Of a DNA stretch of 53,051 nt, positions 17,723 through 26,192 are shown piece after piece. The notes beneath the pieces are model-generated. The model saw nothing but the letters and a program-made list of their open reading frames with translations, did no database searches and was not told the DNA's origin. The position numbers and the translations under genes are program-made. Numbering within the stretch: the stretch's first letter is position 1; every line of letters begins with the position of its first letter. The DNA lies in NCBI GenBank assembly GCA_022563315.1, contig JADFNO010000006.1, positions 1 through 53,051 on the forward strand. Direction: 5' to 3'. This stretch comes from Planctomycetota bacterium (GTDB lineage Bacteria; Planctomycetota; Phycisphaerae; Phycisphaerales; SM1A02).

Positions 17723-18798
17723 TCATCGTCTCCATCATCGGCGCTCGGCCAAGGCTCGTCGGCCACCACCACCGCACTGACAACCCAATACCCATGATCT
17801 TCATCATCGGGTTTCTTGGGTCGAATGTCCTTGATCTGAAGCTCGATCGTGTGGGGCCCGGGCCCCAGCTCGGGAACGGGGATCATCACCGGCTCGACGA
17901 CGAGTCCCGGGTGCCAGCCGCTGCGATCGAAATCGCTTGACCACAGTTCGCGTCCCTTGGTGGTGCTGCGCCCCGCCCAGGGGTTCATTCCTCGCAGGTC
18001 GCCGCCTCTTTCGGCCCATGGCCTCCACTGTGCCACCACCTCATCGTCGATGCGTAGTACATGGGTGCAACTGACGAACTCGTTTTCAGCCATGCCGTCA
18101 GTAGAGTGGCCGGTGGTGATGATGCGCAAGCGCGGGCGGGCCAAACCCCGCGGGACTACCACCGTCGCCCTGAGGCTCGGGTCGTCCGCGGTGACATGTT
18201 GGTCGTCGAAGAGGGGGACCGCGAACACCGGCCGGCGGTAGCCCACGCCTTGGCGCGCGTAGGTCAGCGTGGCCGAGATTTTCCATCCGGGTCGTTCGCT
18301 GTAGCTACTGATCTGGGCTTGTAATGTTTGGCGTCCGTACAGCAGCGGCGCGAGCGCCGTCACGTCCTGCTCGTAGTCGGCTCGCCCGCCGAAGCCGGTC
18401 ACGAACCGCATCAGCTCGATGACGGTGGGCTCTTGCTGGGGGTCGTCAGCTGGGATCAGCACGCACAGGCTACCCAATCGCGTCCACGGATCGTTTGGGA
18501 TGCGCCGGTCGCCGGCTTGGGTGTAGATTGGCTCGACGTGCACCCTCGCCACGATGCGTTGGGCGTCGGCTTGATCCGTCGGTGCCGGCGGCAGCGTCAC
18601 CGTCCGCTGCACCGACTGTCCAGCGAAGCGGATGACATAGCCGTCGGCGTCCACCACCGCCGGCCGATCCTCATCCCAGGAGATATCGGCGGCATCGATG
18701 ACGGTGATCGTCTGGTCTTGCGCGACGATGGGGGTCGAGGTGAGGCTCAGCAGAACCAGGGTTGTTAGCAGTGTGTTTTTCATCGCTTCAATGGACAC
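17719..18798 (-). CDS. Secreted PNGase F-like protein
   Basis: The 359-residue product has a signal peptide (to about residue 27, ending in IVAQ). The second half resembles the C-terminal domain of peptide-N-glycosidase F: RIITTGHSTDG, then ENEFVSCTHVLRIDDEVV, WRPWAERGGDLRGMNP and SDFDRSGWHPGLVVEPV, and a closing GPHTIELQI strand. In the characterised Flavobacterium enzyme the two-domain protein removes N-glycans from proteins. The N-terminal half here is less clearly matched, so the reaction is inferred from the fold. Met6 (18783) is an alternative start. It is coupled to a downstream lipoprotein gene. Confidence 0.75.
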   Translation of the reverse strand: MSIEAMKNTLLTTLVLLSLTSTPIVAQDQTITVIDAADISWDEDRPAVVDADGYVIRFAGQSVQRTVTLPPAPTDQADAQRIVARVHVEPIYTQAGDRRIPNDPWTRLGSLCVLIPADDPQQEPTVIELMRFVTGFGGRADYEQDVTALAPLLYGRQTLQAQISSYSERPGWKISATLTYARQGVGYRRPVFAVPLFDDQHVTADDPSLRATVVVPRGLARPRLRIITTGHSTDGMAENEFVSCTHVLRIDDEVVAQWRPWAERGGDLRGMNPWAGRSTTKGRELWSSDFDRSGWHPGLVVEPVMIPVPELGPGPHTIELQIKDIRPKKPDDEDHGYWVVSAVVVADEPWPSADDGDDE

Positions 18799-18827
18799 AC
18801 CCAGACGTCAAAATCGTCCCCGACGCC

Positions 18828-19304
18828 TCAATTTTCGTCGCCGGGCGGAGACTTGAATCGCTCCACGGCGGCCACGGCCAGCTGATCGCATCGTTCGTTC
18901 TGGGGATGGTTGTCGTGACCGCGTATCCAGTGGCAGGTCACGTCGAAAGTCTGCCGCAGCGCATCGAGCTGCTTCCAAAGCTCGAGGTTCAGGACGGGCT
19001 CGTTTCTCTTGCCGCGCCGCCAGCCCTTGGCCTTCCATTGGTCCATCCACTGCATCAAGCCGTTGCAGACGTATTGGCTGTCGGAGTAGAGTTCGACTCG
19101 GCATGGGCGATCCAGGGCCTTGAGGCCCTCGATGACGGCGGTCAGCTCCATGCGGTTGTTGGTGGTGGCGGGCTCGCCGCCGGCCTGCTCAATGACCTTG
19201 CCGCTGCCCGGATGTTCGAGGATGTAGGCCCAACCGCCGGGACCGGGGTTTCCGGAACACGCCCCGTCGGTATACAGCTTGATCGTCGCCGCTGACTCCT
19301 CCAT
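18828..19304 (-). CDS. rnhA: Ribonuclease HI
   Basis: The 158-residue enzyme cuts RNA in RNA-DNA hybrids. Catalytic residues are visible: Asp13 (LYTDGACSGNPGPGG), Glu53 (NNRMELTAVIEGL), Asp75 (YSDSQYV), His130 (WIRGHDNHPQNE) and Asp140 (RCDQLA). The open frame extends further upstream, but the ATG at 19304 gives the normal length (E. coli: 155), and the extra upstream residues are unlike the family. It is divergent from purL, with 115 bases between the two starts. Confidence 0.96.
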   Translation of the reverse strand: MEESAATIKLYTDGACSGNPGPGGWAYILEHPGSGKVIEQAGGEPATTNNRMELTAVIEGLKALDRPCRVELYSDSQYVCNGLMQWMDQWKAKGWRRGKRNEPVLNLELWKQLDALRQTFDVTCHWIRGHDNHPQNERCDQLAVAAVERFKSPPGDEN

Positions 19305-19419
19305 CGCCGGCGATTGTAGAGAAGCCGAGCCGGGGCGTCGTCGGGGTCGCCAAAGGGCGATAGGATCGAACCCGACGTTGGACGCGGGCGTGATCGAGGC
19401 CTTCACGAGACGAGGATCA

Positions 19420-22416
19420 GTGCCGACGAATCTTTTGCGTATCGAAGTTCGCCCCAAGCCGGGCCAAGCCGACCCGGCTGGCGAGGCCGCATGCCGTCAG
19501 GCTCGATCGTTGGGGTTGTCAGATTCGCCTTCGCGTATTGACGCCGCCTCGATCTATCTGATCCAAGGGCCGATCGACGAGCGTCAGGCCCGGCGGCTTG
19601 CCGAGGAGCTGTTGGCCGATCCCGTGATGGAGGATGCGACGATCGGAGCATCGCCGGCACGCGGTGCGGCGATGGTGGAAGTTCATCCACGTCCGGGGGT
19701 AATGGATCCGAATGCCGAAGCGATTCAGTGCGCCGTGCAGTCGATGCTCGGGGTCGAGGTGCAGGTGCGTACAGGTCGCCGCTACGACATGCACGCGGTT
19801 GATAACGAAACCGCCGAGTTGGTAGCCAAACGATGTCTGGCCAATCCTGTCGTTCACGCGATTCATACTGAGCCATACCACCCGCAGGCATTTCCCACAG
19901 GCACGCCGCGTGAGTTGCGGATCGTCACGGTGCCGCTTGACGAGATGGATGATGAGTCGTTGCAGAAGCTTTCTCGTGAAGGGCATCTGTTCTTGAGCCT
20001 GGAGGAAATGAAGGCAATTCAGGCAGACTACCGCCGATTGGGGCGCGCGCCACGCGAGATCGAGTTGGAGACATTGGCGCAAACCTGGTCAGAGCATTGC
20101 GTACACAAAACGCTCAAGGCGACGATTCGATATCGAGACGAGACAGATGACAGCGACCCAAACCCACGCATTGCTATGCGTGGGCGTCCAGGGCATGAAA
20201 TCAACTCCGACGGTTCGGTCACCATTCATAATCTGCTGAAATCAACGATCGTGGCGGCGACGAACGAGTTGATCGCAGACGGCCTCGACTGGTGTTTGTC
20301 GGTCTTCGTGGATAATGCGGGCATTATCGCGTTCGATGAGGAACATGCTGTTTGCTTCAAGGTCGAAACACATAACCACCCGTCAGCGATCGAACCCTAT
20401 GGCGGGGCAGCAACGGGCATCGGAGGGTGTATTCGTGATGTGATCGGCACGGGATTGGCGGCGAAACCGATTGCCGCCACGGATATCTTTTGCGTCGCGC
20501 ATCCTGATCACTGGCGCCAAAGCCCACGCCATGCACGGCGTGGGCTTTCGTCGGCGCAACACGATCTACCTGCGGGGTGTCTGCATCCGCGACGAATCCT
20601 GATGGAAATCGTTGCGGGAGTGCGCGACTACGGCAACCGCATGGGCATCCCCACCCTCAATGGCGCGGTGTGGTTCGATGACGACTACGTCGGCAATCCG
20701 TTGGTCTATTGTGGTTGCGTCGGCGTGATGCCGCGCGATCTCGTGAAGGGAGACCCGCATCCCGGCGATTCGATCATTGTCCTGGGTGGTCGAACCGGGC
20801 GCGACGGCATTCACGGGGCGACGTTTAGTTCAGCCGAGCTGACCGATGTTCACGCCGATGAGTTCAGCCATGCTGTGCAGATCGGCAACCCGATGACGGA
20901 AAAGAAATTGCTCGATGTCGTGCTTGCGGCTCGCGATCACGAAGATGGTTGTTTGTTCACCGCGATCACCGATTGTGGAGCCGGTGGGTTCTCCAGCGCC
21001 GTTGGTGAAATGGGCGAACAACTCGGTGCGGAGGTGAATCTTGAACAAGCGTCGTTGAAATACGAAGGACTCAGCCCAACGGAAATCTGGATCTCCGAAG
21101 CGCAGGAGCGAATGGTGCTGGCCGTGCCCCCGGAAAGGATTGAGAAGCTCCAAGCGGTCTGCGCGCTGCATGATGTTCAGATGTGCGAGCTGGGTACGTT
21201 CGGCACAGACGATCGGGAACTCGTGCTGCGCTACGACGGGACGGAAGTGGGCCGGCTTTCGATGGAGTTTTTGCACGAAGGCCTGCCGAAGACGACGCGC
21301 GACGCGGTGTGGTCTCCCCCGGCAAGCCGGGGGCTAAATAGCCCGCCGCTTGCGGCCGGTGAGGACCGCCCGTCCATCCGGGAAGCGCTGCTTGCGCTTC
21401 TCGCTCACCCCAACATTGCGTCGAAGCGCTGGATCATTCGCCAATACGATCACGAGGTGCAGGGCGCGTCAGCCGTGACGCCGTTGGTTGGCGCTGATGG
21501 CGAGGGACCGTCCGATGCGGCTGTGATTCTGCCCGTGTTGAATTCAAACCGTGGGTTGGCGATCGCCAACGGCTTGGCCACCGGCTTGCGCGATGATCCA
21601 TACCTGATGGCCCTTGCTGCCGTCGATGAATGTGTGCGCAATCTTGTGTGTGTCGGCGCTGACCCGAGTCGAATCGCCATACTCGACAACTTCTGCTGGC
21701 CGAGCTGTGACGATCCGCAGGAACTCGGCGGTCTGGTTCGCGCCGCGGAAGGTTGTTACGACGCGGCGAAGGCGTACCGTACGCCGTTTATCTCCGGCAA
21801 GGATTCGCTGAACAATCAGTTTGCGACCGAGGACGGCCGGACAATCAAGATTCCGCCGACGCTTTTGATCTCGGGTATCGGGATCGTGGATGACGTGCGC
21901 AACTGTGTGACGATGGACTTCAAAGCTGCGGGCAACTCCGTCGTCGTGGTCGGTGCGACGCAGGAGTCATTGGTTGGATCACACTATGCGGAGGTGTACG
22001 GTTGCGCGGATAAGAACTTGCCGCGCGTTGATCTTGATCTGGGGCCACGCATCGCCGGTACGATGCACGCGCTGATCAAACGAGAACTCGTGGAATCGGT
22101 CCACGATTGTAGTGATGGCGGGCTTTTGGTTGCAATTGCTGAGATGTGCATTGCCGGCGGTCTTGGCGTGGCATTGGACTTGTCGCCACTCCCCGATTTG
22201 AGTCCCCAGACGTTGTTGTTCGCTGAATCGCCAAGCCGTTTCGTGATCGAAGTGTCGCCGAGTAATCTGCGCGCTGTCCAGTCGCAGCTTGCCGAGCTAC
22301 CTTTTGCGGTTGTGGGTAAGACGCGAGGCGAGCGAACATTGGATATTGACGGGTTGGAGTGTGCCTGGCCGCTCGATAAGATATCGGGTGCGTGGTTGGG
22401 AACGCTCGATTGGTGA
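19420..22416 (+). CDS. purL: Phosphoribosylformylglycinamidine synthase, PurL with fused PurS-like domains and palindromic insertions
   Basis: PurL uses ATP and glutamine-derived ammonia to convert FGAR to FGAM in purine synthesis. With the GTG at 19420 the product is 998 residues; a frame start at 19279 would overlap rnhA. The first 160 residues contain two PurS-like units (LLRIEVRPKPGQADPAGE and MVEVHPRPGVMDPNAEA), then PurL proper: ETHNHPSAIEPYGGAATGIG, LHPRRI, TDCGAGGFSSAVGEMGE, IASKRWIIRQYDHEVQG, ISGKDSLNNQF and DCSDGGL. Three palindromes lie in the reading frame at about residues 248-255, 367-376 and 632-645. They add peptides such as SPRHARRGLSS that look foreign to the family. The frame stays open throughout, so the enzyme is probably active. 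The glutaminase partner purQ lies downstream. Confidence 0.95.
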   Translation: MPTNLLRIEVRPKPGQADPAGEAACRQARSLGLSDSPSRIDAASIYLIQGPIDERQARRLAEELLADPVMEDATIGASPARGAAMVEVHPRPGVMDPNAEAIQCAVQSMLGVEVQVRTGRRYDMHAVDNETAELVAKRCLANPVVHAIHTEPYHPQAFPTGTPRELRIVTVPLDEMDDESLQKLSREGHLFLSLEEMKAIQADYRRLGRAPREIELETLAQTWSEHCVHKTLKATIRYRDETDDSDPNPRIAMRGRPGHEINSDGSVTIHNLLKSTIVAATNELIADGLDWCLSVFVDNAGIIAFDEEHAVCFKVETHNHPSAIEPYGGAATGIGGCIRDVIGTGLAAKPIAATDIFCVAHPDHWRQSPRHARRGLSSAQHDLPAGCLHPRRILMEIVAGVRDYGNRMGIPTLNGAVWFDDDYVGNPLVYCGCVGVMPRDLVKGDPHPGDSIIVLGGRTGRDGIHGATFSSAELTDVHADEFSHAVQIGNPMTEKKLLDVVLAARDHEDGCLFTAITDCGAGGFSSAVGEMGEQLGAEVNLEQASLKYEGLSPTEIWISEAQERMVLAVPPERIEKLQAVCALHDVQMCELGTFGTDDRELVLRYDGTEVGRLSMEFLHEGLPKTTRDAVWSPPASRGLNSPPLAAGEDRPSIREALLALLAHPNIASKRWIIRQYDHEVQGASAVTPLVGADGEGPSDAAVILPVLNSNRGLAIANGLATGLRDDPYLMALAAVDECVRNLVCVGADPSRIAILDNFCWPSCDDPQELGGLVRAAEGCYDAAKAYRTPFISGKDSLNNQFATEDGRTIKIPPTLLISGIGIVDDVRNCVTMDFKAAGNSVVVVGATQESLVGSHYAEVYGCADKNLPRVDLDLGPRIAGTMHALIKRELVESVHDCSDGGLLVAIAEMCIAGGLGVALDLSPLPDLSPQTLLFAESPSRFVIEVSPSNLRAVQSQLAELPFAVVGKTRGERTLDIDGLECAWPLDKISGAWLGTLDW
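20163..20184. repeat. Palindrome family E, copy 1, in frame inside purL
   Basis: An inverted repeat with arms CCCACGCA and TGCGTGGG around a six-base centre lies inside purL and is translated in frame (NPRIAMRGRPG). Related in arms and spacing to the second copy at 20519, with the inner arm bases changed in a compensatory way, which suggests a mobile palindrome and not chance. No cognate transposase is seen in the window. Confidence 0.7.
20519..20548. repeat. Palindrome family E, copy 2, in frame inside purL
   Basis: A perfect inverted repeat: AAAGCCCACGCC pairs with GGCGTGGGCTTT around ATGCAC. It lies inside purL between the DIFCV strand and the conserved LHPRRI motif, where family members have a shorter loop. 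It is translated in frame as QSPRHARRGLSS. Confidence 0.75.
21315..21357. repeat. Palindrome family D, copy 1, in frame inside purL
   Basis: The 18-base palindrome CCCCCGGCAAGCCGGGGG is followed by CTAAAT and a second small hairpin CCGCCGCTTGCGG, a REP-like arrangement. It is translated in frame as SPPASRGLNSPPLAAG in purL, in a linker before the conserved NIASKRW motif. An identical 18-base palindrome occurs at 51850. Confidence 0.75.
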
Positions 22417-22425
22417 CGCGTCGTG

Positions 22426-22510
22426 GCGTCGGGAGGCCGCCCGCTAAACGTGGAATTGATGTGTTGGCGCCGATCGCAACGTTTAGCGGCAGGGCCCCGC
22501 CCCGCGCGTT
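22426..22510. repeat. Repeat family A, copy 1 (upstream of RAYT-A)
   Basis: This 85-base element has inverted arms CCGCTAAACGT (22441-22451) and ACGTTTAGCGG (22479-22489), bounded by GGCGTCGGGAGGCCGC on one side and GGGCCCCGCCCCGCGCG on the other. It begins 10 bases after the purL stop and precedes the transposase start. Copies flank the other side of the same gene and occur at 29093. Confidence 0.85.
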
Positions 22511-22533
22511 CTTTGTACGTAGGATGCGTTGCG

Positions 22534-23139
22534 ATGATCTGTGCCTATCACGCTATCTTCTGTGCGTACGGATTCTGGTTGCCCAACGATCCGCGCGGAT
22601 CGTGGTCGGATTGGGTTCGTTCCTGGGAACTATTCCGTTACGGGCGAGCAACAAAGGTCGCAACCCGACGATCGGTCGCCGGCGTGCCTCACGATGACCG
22701 ACAACGTTCTGCTGCCAAGAGTGCGCTGCGGTATAGGCCTGTCGTTTTTACCGGCCGGCAGGCGCTGTCCGTCGCCAACGGATTTCGTCAGGCCGTAGAC
22801 GACGCAAATTACTCCATTCATGCGTGCGCAATTTTACCGCAGCATATACACACCGTGATCGGCCGCGACGGTCGATCGGTCGAGCAGATCGTGTCTCATC
22901 TAAAACGTGCAGCTTCGCGCCGGTTACGCGAGGACGGAATCCACCCGCTTCAGGATCATGGTGGGAAGGACGGAACGCTTCCTTCCCCCTGGGCACGCAA
23001 ATGCTGGAAGGTATTCATCGATCGTGACTGCGACCTCGACCGGGCCATTTCGTACGTTCAGCAGAACCCGATCAAGGAAGGACTTCGCGCCCAAACATGG
23101 TCGTTTGTTACCTCACGGCGTCCGGAGGCCGCCCGCTAA
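22534..23139 (+). CDS. RAYT-A, REP-associated tyrosine transposase (IS200-like Y1 family)
   Basis: The 201-residue protein begins with the YHAIFCAYGFWLPNDPRGSW motif shared with RAYT-B. The HUH motif is in LPQHIHTVIG, and the candidate nucleophile tyrosine is in AISYVQQNPIKEG. RAYT proteins of this class are single-copy, domesticated relatives of IS200/IS605 transposases that act on REP palindromes as single strands. The ATG at 22534 is chosen because the upstream frame runs through the family A repeat. Its stop TAA lies inside the downstream copy of that repeat. The gene separates purL from purQ. Confidence 0.88.
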   Translation: MICAYHAIFCAYGFWLPNDPRGSWSDWVRSWELFRYGRATKVATRRSVAGVPHDDRQRSAAKSALRYRPVVFTGRQALSVANGFRQAVDDANYSIHACAILPQHIHTVIGRDGRSVEQIVSHLKRAASRRLREDGIHPLQDHGGKDGTLPSPWARKCWKVFIDRDCDLDRAISYVQQNPIKEGLRAQTWSFVTSRRPEAAR

Positions 23140-23203
23140 ACGTGGGTGCGATGGATGCGTGTCGTTTTCAACGTTTAGCGGCGGGGGCCCCGCCCCGCGC
23201 GTT
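23117..23203. repeat. Repeat family A, copy 2 (downstream of RAYT-A)
   Basis: This copy shares both ends with copy 1: GGCGTCCGGAGGCCGC, arms CGCTAAACGT and ACGTTTAGCG, then GGCCCCGCCCCGCGCG. The interior differs, so arms and ends are the conserved parts. It overlaps the last codons of RAYT-A and provides its TAA. It ends about 50 bases before purQ. Confidence 0.85.
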
Positions 23204-23251
23204 GTGCGCGCAGATGTCCGAACGCGCCTAGACTTCCATCATTCGTGCCAA

Positions 23252-24055
23252 ATGCCTAACGCCTTGATCATCACGACGGCCGGGATCAACTGCGACCGCG
23301 AGTTGGCGCACGCATTCACGCTGGCGGGCGCGCGTGTCGAATCGATTCACCTCAATCGGCTGTTGGACGACCCAGCCCTCATCGATCGTTTTCAATTGAT
23401 CGGCCTCCCGGGGGGGTTCAGCTACGGCGACGCGATCGCAGCGGGTCGCATCATGGCCGCGCTGATGCGGCAGCGGTTGTACCCCGCGCTGGTGCGAGCG
23501 GTCGAGCGCGGCGTCCCCATCATCGCGCCGTGTAACGGGTTTCAGATTGCGGTGCAGATCGGATTATTGCCTGGGCCTGCTCCCGGTGAACCGTGGCCGG
23601 AGACGGCGCCGAAGCCGAGCATTGCGTTGGCGCAAAACGCCTCGGCGCGGTTCGTCGATCGATGGTGTCGGGTTGAGCTGCTCGCTGAGAGTTGCTGTGT
23701 GTGGACGCACGGGCTCGATCCCGCCGACGAAACACGCCTGCTGCCGGTCGCGCACGGCGAGGGTCGATTCATCGGAGAGTCTGATACGTTGATTCAACGG
23801 CTCGCAGATGCCGGGCAGATCGCGGTGCGCTTCGCGCCGGACGACAACCCCAACGGCTCAGCAGGTGACATCGCCGGGATATGCGATGCATCGGGTCTCG
23901 TGCTCGGGCTGATGCCGCACCCCGAGCGATACACGCGGTGGACGCACCATCCGCGCTGGACACGGCTGGCACAGTCAAAGCTCGACGAAAAGCCGCTGGG
24001 GTTGGCCATGTTCCACAATGCCGTCGCCCACGCTACGCAGGCGGCTACGGTTTGA
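23252..24055 (+). CDS. purQ: Phosphoribosylformylglycinamidine synthase glutaminase subunit
   Basis: The 267-residue class I glutamine amidotransferase supplies ammonia to PurL. Catalytic Cys94 is in IIAPCNGFQIA, with the His/Glu pair in LMPHPERYT; ITTAGINCDRELAHAF and GLPGGFSYGDAIAAGR are family motifs. Its length fits the longer PurQ type. The ATG at 23252 is chosen because it begins the conserved PNALIITTAG strand; upstream frame is repeat-derived. It is separated from purL by RAYT-A and two family A repeats, which is unusual because purL and purQ products form one complex. Confidence 0.95.
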   Translation: MPNALIITTAGINCDRELAHAFTLAGARVESIHLNRLLDDPALIDRFQLIGLPGGFSYGDAIAAGRIMAALMRQRLYPALVRAVERGVPIIAPCNGFQIAVQIGLLPGPAPGEPWPETAPKPSIALAQNASARFVDRWCRVELLAESCCVWTHGLDPADETRLLPVAHGEGRFIGESDTLIQRLADAGQIAVRFAPDDNPNGSAGDIAGICDASGLVLGLMPHPERYTRWTHHPRWTRLAQSKLDEKPLGLAMFHNAVAHATQAATV

Positions 24056-24099
24056 CGCAAATCGCTGTTCCTGTATCGATGGCGATACCATGTTGGTTC

Positions 24100-25089
24100 A
24101 TGGGTCAGTTCCTCAGCAACAAGTACCTCAAGTTCCGCTCGGCCATGCAGGGCGGGCTCATCGACGTTGACAAAAAGTGCGATCAGTGCGGATACATCCT
24201 GCGCGGCTTGCGATATGGCGGCGCGTGTCCGGAATGCGGTACGTCGATCGTCCTGCGGTCCGATCCGAACCTCGCATTCCACGAGATGCCGTTGCCGCTG
24301 ATCAAGCAGTTTCGGATCAATTCGTGGATTGCAACGTTCTCGGCAGCGGGATTCGTCGGCCTGCTCGTCTTTGGCCGCGGTCTTGTGGGGTCCGCAGTGG
24401 GTTTGGCCGTACCTATTTTGGGACTCATCGGCGTCTGGATCTATGCGGTGTGGCGATTAACCCCGGTGCTCGACCAACCGCAGGCCGCCGCCCATGGATT
24501 CTCGCGCGAGGGTCGGCTTCGCCTGGCCGCGCGTTGGCTGCAATTCGGATGGGTTCTGGCCGCGCTGTCGATACCATCGAGCGTTCTCTTTTCACGATCA
24601 CCGTTCGGCTTCGGGCTGTTCACAACCCTGTTCTTCGTTGGTCTTGGGCTCGGCTTGCTCGGCCTGGTGTGCTTCGTCATGTTCCTTCGTCGGTTTGCCG
24701 GTTGGGTGGGTGACGACTTCGCCGAGCGGGCGTTCAATATGGCGGTGTGGGGGAACATGATCGCCATTCCACTTGCCTTCGTGTTGGCGAATATGATCTT
24801 CAGTCTTGCACCCTTCCTGATTCTCATTGTTCTCGTGTTTGTGTTGCCGGTCGCGGCGCTTCTCCTGGTGTCGTTACTGGCGTTTCCCATCGGGTTGCTG
24901 TCGTTGAGCCGTTCCGTGGATTGGTCTGTTGTTCATTCACGCCGTGAGGCTGAGCGCGCGCGCGCATTGCGTGAGAAGATGGCGCCTCGTCCTGCCCCGC
25001 TGCCGGAACCCCCAGCGCAGATCGAATTGGCTGCATCACCTGAGCATCACTCCACGCCGGTCGATCCGGTGCCGGAGAAAGACGCATGA
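24100..25089 (+). CDS. Zinc-ribbon multi-pass membrane protein, unknown function
   Basis: The 329-residue product has a zinc ribbon (Cys27, Cys30, Cys43, Cys46; CDQCGY...CPECG) followed by about six hydrophobic segments arranged in pairs (about 70-115, 150-200, 215-275) and a Pro-rich cytoplasmic tail. Soluble N-terminal ribbons of this CPECG type followed by membrane segments are frequent in planctomycetes; their role is not known. The start at 24100 has no clear ribosome site; 24079 is also possible. It overlaps the next gene by 4 bases. Confidence 0.75.
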   Translation: MGQFLSNKYLKFRSAMQGGLIDVDKKCDQCGYILRGLRYGGACPECGTSIVLRSDPNLAFHEMPLPLIKQFRINSWIATFSAAGFVGLLVFGRGLVGSAVGLAVPILGLIGVWIYAVWRLTPVLDQPQAAAHGFSREGRLRLAARWLQFGWVLAALSIPSSVLFSRSPFGFGLFTTLFFVGLGLGLLGLVCFVMFLRRFAGWVGDDFAERAFNMAVWGNMIAIPLAFVLANMIFSLAPFLILIVLVFVLPVAALLLVSLLAFPIGLLSLSRSVDWSVVHSRREAERARALREKMAPRPAPLPEPPAQIELAASPEHHSTPVDPVPEKDA

Positions 25090-26117
25090 GCGATCGAGCG
25101 CTGCGTTGTGCGGTCGTTGGCGTGGGGCGAATGGGGGCGCATCATGCGCGCGTTTACAGCGAAATTGAAGGAGCGGAGTTGGTGGCCGTGGTCGACCCGG
25201 ACCCGGCGCGGCGCACCTTTGCCAGCGAGAAGTGGGGGGTCGAGCCGTTGCCCACAATCGAGATTCTTCTGGAAAAGGGCATCGACGCGGTGAGCATCGC
25301 CGCCCCGACGGTTCATCACCGGGCGCTGGCTGAACCGCTACTGGAGGCGAACGTGGCTTGCCTGATCGAAAAGCCCTTGGCCGCGGACGAAGCCGAAGCC
25401 GAGGCGATTGCCCGTGCCGCCGAGCGCAGCCAGGCTGTACTCCAGGTCGGGCACATTGTTCGGTACGACCCCGTGACGCGAGCGGTGTGTCAATTGAGCG
25501 ACCTCAATCCCAGGTTCATAGCGATGGAGCGCGTGAGTCCGATGACTTTTCGTAGTGTGGATGTCGGGGTCGTGCTGGACATGATGATTCACGACATCGA
25601 CGTGCTGCTGATGCTGCTCGGCGCTGAGCCGCAAGAAGTGCAAGCCAACGCGGTGTCGGTGTTCGGCGAAGCAGAGGATGTGTGCAACGCTCGGCTGACG
25701 TTTCCACCCGGGCCGGACGGGATAAGCTGTGTGGCCAACGTCACCGCCAGTCGTTTGGCGCTGAAGACCGAGCGCAAGATGCGCATTATCAGCGAAGCGT
25801 CGTATGTGTCCGCTGATTTCGTGAAAGGAAGCGGCACCGTGGTTCGCAAGACGGCCAATGCCGAGCAACTGGCCAGTGTGCGGCGCAGACTCAAGGCCGG
25901 CGAGGACCTTTCCCAGCTTGATTATCTTGGGCTCGTTCAGGTGGAGCCGTTGGCGGTCGAGGACGGGGAGCCGCTGCGACTCCAGATCGAGGACTTTCTG
26001 GCGGCGGTGCGCGGCGGTCATCGCCCGGCCGTGGACGTCCATGCGGGCTTTGCCGCGGTGCGGACGGCCAGTCGGATTATGGCCACGGCTCGGGAGGCGG
26101 GGGCGAAAATGATCTGA
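25086..26117 (+). CDS. Gfo/Idh/MocA-family NAD(P)-dependent oxidoreductase
   Basis: The 343-residue protein begins with a Rossmann motif VVGVGRMGAHHARVYSEI (about 10-27), then VVDPDPARR, SIAAPTVHH and the family's IEKPLA motif (about 93-98; Lys of the catalytic EKP). The C-terminal domain has MIHDIDVLLMLLG, with the conserved HDID that places a catalytic His. The family oxidises or reduces sugars and related compounds; similarity in layout to UDP-sugar 3-dehydrogenases is suggestive but the substrate is not determined. It is coupled by a 4-base overlap to the upstream zinc-ribbon membrane protein. Confidence 0.9.
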   Translation: MSDRALRCAVVGVGRMGAHHARVYSEIEGAELVAVVDPDPARRTFASEKWGVEPLPTIEILLEKGIDAVSIAAPTVHHRALAEPLLEANVACLIEKPLAADEAEAEAIARAAERSQAVLQVGHIVRYDPVTRAVCQLSDLNPRFIAMERVSPMTFRSVDVGVVLDMMIHDIDVLLMLLGAEPQEVQANAVSVFGEAEDVCNARLTFPPGPDGISCVANVTASRLALKTERKMRIISEASYVSADFVKGSGTVVRKTANAEQLASVRRRLKAGEDLSQLDYLGLVQVEPLAVEDGEPLRLQIEDFLAAVRGGHRPAVDVHAGFAAVRTASRIMATAREAGAKMI

Positions 26118-26132
26118 CCGGCATACAAGCGA

Positions 26133-26158
26133 TGAGCCGCAGAAAACTCTGCGGCTCA
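26133..26158. terminator. Inverted repeat between convergent genes, likely bidirectional terminator
   Basis: A perfect ten-base stem TGAGCCGCAG / CTGCGGCTCA with the loop AAAACT lies 15 bases after the oxidoreductase stop and before the end of the convergent EF-hand gene. There is no long T run on either side, so termination efficiency is uncertain. Confidence 0.55.
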
Positions 26159-26192
26159 CCGGGCGCGACAAGTCAAGAATTCAACTTCCCGA

